A DNA stretch of 12,454 nucleotides from Nitrospiraceae bacterium (GTDB lineage: Bacteria; Nitrospirota; Thermodesulfovibrionia; Thermodesulfovibrionales; UBA9159): NCBI GenBank assembly GCA_003453735.1, contig DMNE01000459.1, positions 312 to 12,765 of the forward strand, written 5' to 3'. Below the pieces are notes generated by a model. The model did not search any database. It saw only the letters and a list, made by a program, of their open reading frames with translations, and had not been told where the DNA came from. The number at the start of each line of letters is the position of its first letter. The stretch's first letter is position 1. A program made the position numbers and the translations under genes. Below, piece by piece: positions 7,664-12,454 of the stretch.

Positions 7664-7693
7664 TGGACACTTACTGTCATTCGATTCGATAAT
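7664..7693 (+). promoter_or_regulatory. Candidate sigma-70 promoter for the liv operon
   Basis: TGGACA (7664-7669, 5 of 6 to TTGACA) and GATAAT (7688-7693, 5 of 6 to TATAAT) with an 18-base spacer. Transcription would begin near 7700 and give an 85-base leader containing the inverted repeat at 7733-7765. Position between the dead binding-protein remnant and the intact livK suits an independent promoter for the importer. Motif evidence only. Confidence 0.4.
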
Positions 7694-7732
7694 AACTGCT
7701 ATCAGGCAAACATCGGATTGGGGTAGCGATGC

Positions 7733-7765
7733 CTCTAGTTCTGGCCACTCAGCTCAGAACTAGAG
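7733..7765 (+). promoter_or_regulatory. Perfect 11-bp inverted repeat in the livK leader (operator or mRNA hairpin)
   Basis: CTCTAGTTCTG (7733-7743) and CAGAACTAGAG (7755-7765) are exact reverse complements separated by 11 bases. The half-site centres are 22 bases apart, two helical turns, which suits a dimeric repressor or activator. As RNA it would be a stable stem ending only 5 bases before the AGGAGG of livK. No T run follows, so it is not an intrinsic terminator; mRNA stabilisation or control of translation initiation is possible. Confidence 0.55.
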
Positions 7766-7784
7766 CGTAAGGAGGGTTTAACTC

Positions 7785-8927
7785 ATGAGAATGATAAAAC
7801 TGATTTCTGTTGCGGCATGTATTATTGCATTTTTTGCATCTCTGAGTGCTGCAAAGGAACCTATCAGGCTCGGTGCCATTCTGTCAGTAACCGGCCCGGC
7901 GTCATTTCTGGGGGCTCCGGAGGCCAGGACTCTTGAGATGCTCGTCCAGGAAATCAACGCAAAGGGTGGGCTGAACGGCAACAAAATCGAGCTCATCATC
8001 AAGGATTCGGGCAGTAACCCTGAGAAGGCGATATCCTTCGCGAAACAGCTTATCGAGGAGGAGAAAGTCTTTGCGATCATCGGGCCATCGACGAGTGGAG
8101 AGACAATGGCCATCAAAGGCATCTCTGAAGAGGGGAAAACGACTCTCCTTTCCTGTGCGGCTGCGGAGGCGATTGTAACCCCTGTGGCGCCCCACGTCTT
8201 CACGGTGGCACCGAAGGACAGCTATGCAGTCACGAGGATTTTTCAGCAGATGAAGAAGATGGGGATCTCTCGTGTTGGTCTGCTGAGCAGCAACACCGGC
8301 TTCGGCAAGGCGGGTAAGGAGCAGATCGAAAAACTCGCGCCCCAGTATGGCATCCAGATCCCGCTTAACGAGGTCTATGACAAGGCGGCAACCGATCTCA
8401 CTGCAGAGGCGACCAAGCTGAAGGGTGCGAATATCCAAGCTGTTATTAATTGGTCAATCGAACCGGCGCAGGCCATAGTTATCAAGAACATAAGACAGAT
8501 CGGGATGACCGTACCGATTTTCCAGAGTCATGGGTTCGCAAATATACAGTATGCGAGGGCAGCTGGAGCGGCGGCAGAAGGCGTTATTTTCCCTGCTGGT
8601 CGCCTGATCGTTGCCGATCTGCTCTCCTCGAAAAACCCGCAGAAGGCCATCCTGGAATCCTACAAAAAGAGATACGAATCAAAGTACAAAGAAGACGTAA
8701 GCACTTTCGGGGGGCATGCCTATGATTCCTTCATGATCCTCGCGAGGGCAATCAAGGAGGCGGGGCTTGACAGAGAGAAGGTCAGGGCTACCATCGAGAA
8801 CATGAAAGGCTTTATTGGCACAGCCGGTGTTTTCAACTTCTCACCGACAGACCACAACGGCCTCGACATCAACGCCTTCGAGATGATCACCGTCAAGGAC
8901 GGCAGGTTCACGCTGTTGAAGCAATGA
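7785..8927 (+). CDS. livK: Branched-chain-type amino acid ABC transporter, periplasmic binding protein
   Basis: 380 residues with an N-terminal Sec signal (MRMIKLISVAACIIAFFASL, probable cleavage around SAA/KEP, residue 23). The mature protein starts PIRLGAILSVTGPASFLGAP and continues with the type I periplasmic fold of the LivK/LivJ (Peripla_BP_6) family: SGSNPEKAISFAKQLIEEEK, IIGPSTSGETMA, VGLLSSNTGFGKAG, then GGHAYDSFMIL near the C-terminus. It captures the ligand and delivers it to LivHM. This family also includes binders of aromatic amino acids and aryl acids, which would suit the neighbouring ior and ligase genes, but the ligand is not readable from sequence. GGAGGG at 7771-7776 supports ATG 7785; a second ATG two codons later is possible. 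No lipobox cysteine is visible, so it is probably soluble rather than a lipoprotein. Confidence 0.9.
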   Translation: MRMIKLISVAACIIAFFASLSAAKEPIRLGAILSVTGPASFLGAPEARTLEMLVQEINAKGGLNGNKIELIIKDSGSNPEKAISFAKQLIEEEKVFAIIGPSTSGETMAIKGISEEGKTTLLSCAAAEAIVTPVAPHVFTVAPKDSYAVTRIFQQMKKMGISRVGLLSSNTGFGKAGKEQIEKLAPQYGIQIPLNEVYDKAATDLTAEATKLKGANIQAVINWSIEPAQAIVIKNIRQIGMTVPIFQSHGFANIQYARAAGAAAEGVIFPAGRLIVADLLSSKNPQKAILESYKKRYESKYKEDVSTFGGHAYDSFMILARAIKEAGLDREKVRATIENMKGFIGTAGVFNFSPTDHNGLDINAFEMITVKDGRFTLLKQ

Positions 8928-8990
8928 CACGCACATGACAATGACGTCCTGGGGTTTCTAGGGCGACCAACGGCATACGAAATTACTGGC

Positions 8991-9881
8991 ATGTTCATCG
9001 AACTATTTTTTCAATATCTTGTCGCGGGTGTCACATACGGCACTATCTATGCTCTTGTCGGCATAGGCTTCAATATCATCTATAACACGACCGGCATTAT
9101 CAATTTCGCCCAGGGTGAGTTCGTCATGCTCGGGGGGATGACTGCGGTCACCCTCCATGGCTTCGTGCCTCTGCCAGGCGCGATCCTGGGAGCTGTTTTT
9201 ATCATTATGGTAGTCGGAGCGCTTATCGAGATGACCTTCATCCGGTGGCTGGTCAAGCCAACTGTCTTGAGAATGATCATCATCACTATTGGCATCTCGA
9301 TCCTTATCCGGGAAGCTGCGCTTTTTCTCTGGGGAGAAGGCGTCCGGTCGCTCCCGTATTTTAGTGGCAATGAGATCACTTCCCTGGCGATCGGAGGGGT
9401 TCGAGTATCACCACAGGTCCTCTGGAGCCTAGGTATTTGTATCGTTATCGTCGTCCTGCTGAAGATCTTTTTCCGTTTTACAATGCTCGGCAGAGAGATG
9501 CGGGCCTGCGCATCCAACCGCGACGCTGCCGCCCTCTGCGGTATCCCAACGAAAAACATGGTAACCCTATCCTTTGTCCTCAGCGCTGGCATCGGGGCCC
9601 TCGGGGGGTGCGTAGTATCGCCGATTACCTATACGCAGTACAATATCGGTACAGGCCTTGCGATCAAGGGGTTTACCGTGGCAATCCTTGGTGGGCTCGG
9701 TAACAGCACGGCCGCAGTGGCAGCAGGTTTTCTCCTTGGGATTCTCGAGTCGTTCAGTATCTGGATCATGCCGGCCGCCTATAAAGACGCCATCGCGGTG
9801 TCGATTCTTCTCGTGATCCTGTTTGTTAGACCGAGCGGCCTCTTCGGAAATCGGGAGACTTTCGGGCTTAAGGAATTCTGA
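8991..9881 (+). CDS. livH: Branched-chain-type amino acid ABC transporter permease LivH
   Basis: 296 residues, almost entirely hydrophobic with about eight membrane segments. The N-terminal part carries GTIYALVGIGFNIIYNTTGI followed by INFAQGEFVMLGG, the characteristic LivH signature (about 18-50). The cytoplasmic coupling loop GREMRACASNRDAAALCGI (167-185) is the EAA-like contact with the ATPases. It forms the inner-membrane channel with LivM. It starts 63 bases after livK at an ATG with only a weak ribosome binding site; I see no better start in frame. The end is one base from livM. Confidence 0.92.
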   Translation: MFIELFFQYLVAGVTYGTIYALVGIGFNIIYNTTGIINFAQGEFVMLGGMTAVTLHGFVPLPGAILGAVFIIMVVGALIEMTFIRWLVKPTVLRMIIITIGISILIREAALFLWGEGVRSLPYFSGNEITSLAIGGVRVSPQVLWSLGICIVIVVLLKIFFRFTMLGREMRACASNRDAAALCGIPTKNMVTLSFVLSAGIGALGGCVVSPITYTQYNIGTGLAIKGFTVAILGGLGNSTAAVAAGFLLGILESFSIWIMPAAYKDAIAVSILLVILFVRPSGLFGNRETFGLKEF

Positions 9882-9882
9882 G

Positions 9883-10962
9883 ATGCGTTCTTCACGGTAT
9901 CTCAGCATCTTGGGTTTTGTCGCAGTTGTCATTGCAGTGCAGATCCTCACCCAAGTGGGCGGTAAGGAATTTTTTCTGAGTCAGCTTACCATGGCTGCTT
10001 ACTACTCACTCGTAGTCCTCGGCCTCGGCCTGCTCATGGGCTTTGCAGGCCAGATATCCCTCGGCCATGCGGCGTTCTTTGCTATCGGCGGGTACACTTC
10101 GGCAGTCCTGACGACACTTGACCTGAGGCCGCAGCGAGCGAAGGCGTTCGTCTCTGTCCTTGCCAAGCTCGGTATCATCCATGCACGGCCCGACCTCTAT
10201 GGCGGGACGGTCCTGACTGTTCAACCGTGGGCGGCGTTCATCATTGCAATACTTCTGACTGTCGTTATCGCTTTCATGATTGGGGTACCCGTGCTCAAGC
10301 TGAGAGGGCACTATCTCGCGATGGCAACCCTCGGTTTCGGTACGATTATTTACAGTATCGTGCTCGCTACGCAGCAATTCGGCGCTGCCGACGGGATCTC
10401 CAACGTGCCTCCCTTCCAGCTCTTACCAGGACTGAGCGTAAGCGGTGCTTCAGGGGCTCGCGTTCAAACTTATTACATCGCCTGGGGGCTGGTCGCGGTC
10501 ACCATGATGCTCCTCATTAATCTTATCGATTCGCGGGTCGGCAGGGCGTTGCGGTCTATCCATAGCGCGGAGGATGCCGCCAACACGATGGGGATAAACA
10601 CAGCCCGGTATAAGCTCAATGTGTTTGTCCTGAGTGCAGTCCTTGCTGCCATAGGTGGCGTCTTCCTCACCCATTTCAATGGGGGCATTGGGCCATCAGA
10701 GGCATCGATCATGAAGTCGGTGCGGTACGTCGCTATTGTCGCAGTCGGCGGTATGGCGAGCCTCTGGGGAACTCTTCTAATGAGCGCCATTCTGAACTTC
10801 CTCTCGCTCAGAGGTTATTTCGGCATCTTTGACGATGCGGTCTTTGGCGGCATCCTTATTCTTATCATGCTCTTTTCGCCGGAAGGAATCCTTCGTTTCA
10901 ACCTCATCGCCGTTGCCAAACAGTTCTTGAAGAGATCCCACAGTTCAGAGGAGACCTCTTAG
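9883..10962 (+). CDS. livM: Branched-chain-type amino acid ABC transporter permease LivM
   Basis: 359 residues. Family signature GLLMGFAGQISLGHAAFFAI (49-68), a multi-span membrane domain, and the EAA-like coupling loop GRALRSIHSAEDAANTMGI (220-238). Partner of LivH in the membrane channel. Residues about 80-115 form a long, more polar loop (LRPQRAKAFVSVLAKLGIIH and following) that is likely periplasmic and seems longer than in many LivM proteins. ATG 9883 was chosen because TAAGGA at 9869-9874 is well placed and the gene then starts one base after the livH stop; the frame is open a further 20 codons into livH, but that extension is not membrane-protein-like. Confidence 0.92.
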   Translation: MRSSRYLSILGFVAVVIAVQILTQVGGKEFFLSQLTMAAYYSLVVLGLGLLMGFAGQISLGHAAFFAIGGYTSAVLTTLDLRPQRAKAFVSVLAKLGIIHARPDLYGGTVLTVQPWAAFIIAILLTVVIAFMIGVPVLKLRGHYLAMATLGFGTIIYSIVLATQQFGAADGISNVPPFQLLPGLSVSGASGARVQTYYIAWGLVAVTMMLLINLIDSRVGRALRSIHSAEDAANTMGINTARYKLNVFVLSAVLAAIGGVFLTHFNGGIGPSEASIMKSVRYVAIVAVGGMASLWGTLLMSAILNFLSLRGYFGIFDDAVFGGILILIMLFSPEGILRFNLIAVAKQFLKRSHSSEETS

Positions 10963-11727
10963 ATGGTTCTCCTTGACGTGGAAAACATCAGCAAGCGCTT
11001 TGGCGGTCTTCTGGCCATCAAAGATGTGAGTTTTTCCGTCGCAACAGGCTCGATCAAGGCGGTTATCGGCCCCAATGGGGCCGGAAAGACAACACTCTTT
11101 AATCTCCTCTCAGGACTTCTGCTTCCTGACGCAGGCACAATCGCATTCAAAGGCGAACCAATCCATGGCCGACCTCCCTATCAGATTGCTACCCGGGGGC
11201 TGGCTCGGACTTTCCAGCATATCAAGCTCTTCTCGAATATGACAGCCATCGAAAACGTCATGGTCGGCTGCCATGTCAGGAGTCGTGCCGGGTTTCTTGC
11301 CGGGATGCTCCACCTGCCCCGGGCCGGGCAGGAGGAGAAAGAAATCAGGGGCCGCTCACGCGATGTGATGGACTTTCTGGGCATTGCCTCTCTTGCCGGT
11401 TCCGAAGCAACCAGTCTTTCCTACGGACAGCAGAGGACTATAGAGTTAGCCCGCGCTCTGGCTGCTGATCCTGTGATGCTGCTACTGGATGAGCCGGCGG
11501 CCGGGCTCAATATGCGGGAGACAGCCGATATCGCAAGACTGATCTTAAGGGTTCGGGATCGCGGCATCACAGTGCTCATCGTCGAGCACGACATGTCGCT
11601 CGTTATGAATATATCGGATGAGATCGTTGTCCTTAGCTCCGGCGAGAAGATAGCTGATGACAAGCCCGCTGCCATACAGAAAAAACCTGACGTTATTCGG
11701 GTTTACCTGGGAGAGGACGATGCTTAA
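10963..11727 (+). CDS. livG: Branched-chain-type amino acid ABC transporter ATP-binding protein LivG
   Basis: 254 residues, cytoplasmic ATPase. Walker A GPNGAGKTT (36-44), Q-loop Gln85, signature LSYGQQ (152-157), Walker B VMLLLDEP (171-178) and H-loop His209 are all intact, so it should be active. The LARTFQHIKLFSNMTAIENV segment and the C-terminal PDVIRVYLGED are typical of LivG. The ATG follows the livM stop codon directly, with GAGGAG about 9 bases upstream inside livM. Confidence 0.94.
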   Translation: MVLLDVENISKRFGGLLAIKDVSFSVATGSIKAVIGPNGAGKTTLFNLLSGLLLPDAGTIAFKGEPIHGRPPYQIATRGLARTFQHIKLFSNMTAIENVMVGCHVRSRAGFLAGMLHLPRAGQEEKEIRGRSRDVMDFLGIASLAGSEATSLSYGQQRTIELARALAADPVMLLLDEPAAGLNMRETADIARLILRVRDRGITVLIVEHDMSLVMNISDEIVVLSSGEKIADDKPAAIQKKPDVIRVYLGEDDA

Positions 11728-12454
11728 GATACGGAACCTTTCCGTAGCATATGGCAAGCTCACGGTGCTCCGGCGGGTCTCGCTGCATATCAATTCTGGT
11801 GAGATCGTGACGATCATCGGCGCAAATGGCGCCGGCAAAACAACTTTGTTGAAGACTATCACCGGCTTGGTTAGGAACTGGGACGGCGAGATCCTCTTTA
11901 AGGGCCGAGAGATTGGAAGAGTCCCGACCGAGAAGATCGTGTACCTGGGCTGTTCCCTGGTCCCCGAGGGCAGGCAGGTCTTTGCTACGATGCCGGTGAA
12001 GGAAAATCTTCTCCTCGGCGCCTACGTGCAGTTTCGGCGGGGTAACAGAGAAGAGGTACGGGCAGATCTCGAGCGGGTCTATGAACTCTTCCCGGTCCTG
12101 AAGCGGCGGGAATACCAGCTCGCTGGAACTCTTTCCGGGGGCGAGCAGCAGATGCTCGCTATCAGCAGAGCTCTCATGGCGAGGCCGTCACTGATCATGC
12201 TCGATGAGCCTTCAATGGGGCTAGCACCACTTGTCGTGAAAGACATTTTTCAGATTATTGTGAGGATGCGGGATGAAGGGAGCACGGTCCTCCTCGTCGA
12301 ACAGAACGCGCGGAGCGCACTGAAGGTGGCGGATACCGGGTACGTCCTCGAGACGGGCAGAATCGTTTTGCAGGGGTCCTCTGAAGAACTTCTTTCAAAT
12401 AGAGACGTGCAGAGGGCCTATCTCGGGCGGGACCTCGATTCTGAAATGAAAATG
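11720..12454 (+). CDS. livF: Branched-chain-type amino acid ABC transporter ATP-binding protein LivF, 3' end beyond window
   Basis: 245 codons are open to the window edge without a stop; LivF is normally about 235-245 residues, so only a few codons are likely missing. Walker A GANGAGKT (34-41), LVPEGRQVF (80-88, the LivF-specific Q-loop region), signature LSGGEQQ (138-144), Walker B SLIMLDEP (157-164), and Gln195 in VEQN where LivG has His, as usual for LivF. It pairs with LivG to drive the importer. The ATG at 11720 overlaps the last eight bases of livG, which suggests coupled translation. Confidence 0.94.
   Translation, partial: MLKIRNLSVAYGKLTVLRRVSLHINSGEIVTIIGANGAGKTTLLKTITGLVRNWDGEILFKGREIGRVPTEKIVYLGCSLVPEGRQVFATMPVKENLLLGAYVQFRRGNREEVRADLERVYELFPVLKRREYQLAGTLSGGEQQMLAISRALMARPSLIMLDEPSMGLAPLVVKDIFQIIVRMRDEGSTVLLVEQNARSALKVADTGYVLETGRIVLQGSSEELLSNRDVQRAYLGRDLDSEMKM

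Noticed and set aside
7733..7765. Inverted repeat read as a terminator after the ACT gene
   Set aside because: No T run follows either arm, and it is 250 bases from the ACT stop but only 5 bases from the livK ribosome binding site.
7902..8438. 178-codon antisense frame inside livK
   Set aside because: Shadow of a clear livK coding sequence; Arg/Leu/Asp-rich composition typical of reverse-frame reading.
9080..9592. 170-codon antisense frame inside livH
   Set aside because: Composition (Ile/Thr/Arg-rich without domain motifs) is that of a complement of a membrane-protein gene; no ribosome binding site.

Overview
The window reads as a piece of chromosome from a Gram-negative, strictly anaerobic bacterium. 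The evidence is an outer-membrane beta-barrel with a Sec signal, a two-subunit ferredoxin-dependent 2-oxoacid oxidoreductase, and the tail of what looks like a split-Soret type cytochrome c. Together these suggest a sulfate-reducing or syntrophic lineage such as Desulfobacterota or Nitrospirota. That placement is inferred from gene content and style only; there is no rRNA or other marker here.

Layout. Positions 2-377 (+) hold the 3' end of a cytochrome-like gene that is cut by the window edge and carries an apparent one-base frameshift in a C5 run. It faces an alginate-export-type porin on the minus strand (704-2077). The roughly 325 bases between them hold two hairpins that look like back-to-back terminators. 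Upstream of the porin, in divergent orientation, begins a long plus-strand run that continues past the window end: a TIM-barrel metal-dependent hydrolase (2369-3166), iorA (3255-5087), iorB (5074-5697), a phenylacetate-CoA ligase (5737-7038), a tandem-ACT-domain protein (7050-7481), then a complete LivKHMGF-type ABC importer (7785 to beyond 12454). Spacing within the run is tight: iorA/iorB overlap by 14 bases, ligase/ACT are 11 bases apart, livH/livM 1 base, livM/livG 0, and livG/livF overlap by 8.

How the genes work together. IorAB oxidatively decarboxylates aryl pyruvates (from Trp, Phe, Tyr) to arylacetyl-CoA with reduced ferredoxin, and can run in reverse. The PaaK-type ligase makes arylacetyl-CoA from free aryl acids. 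The stand-alone ACT protein probably senses an amino acid. The ABC system imports an amino acid or aryl acid. Together they form a plausible aryl-acid / aromatic amino acid module, either catabolic or an aryl-acid salvage route to aromatic amino acids. No aminotransferase or ADP-forming acyl-CoA synthetase is present in the window to settle the direction.

Most notable details. Immediately after the ACT gene there is a 39-codon fossil of the C-terminus of a second LivK-like binding protein (7505-7624), about 62% identical to the tail of the intact one. Between this fossil and livK lies a 160-base leader with a candidate promoter and a perfect 11-bp inverted repeat just ahead of the ribosome binding site. 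No mobile element, CRISPR array, tRNA or rRNA was seen.
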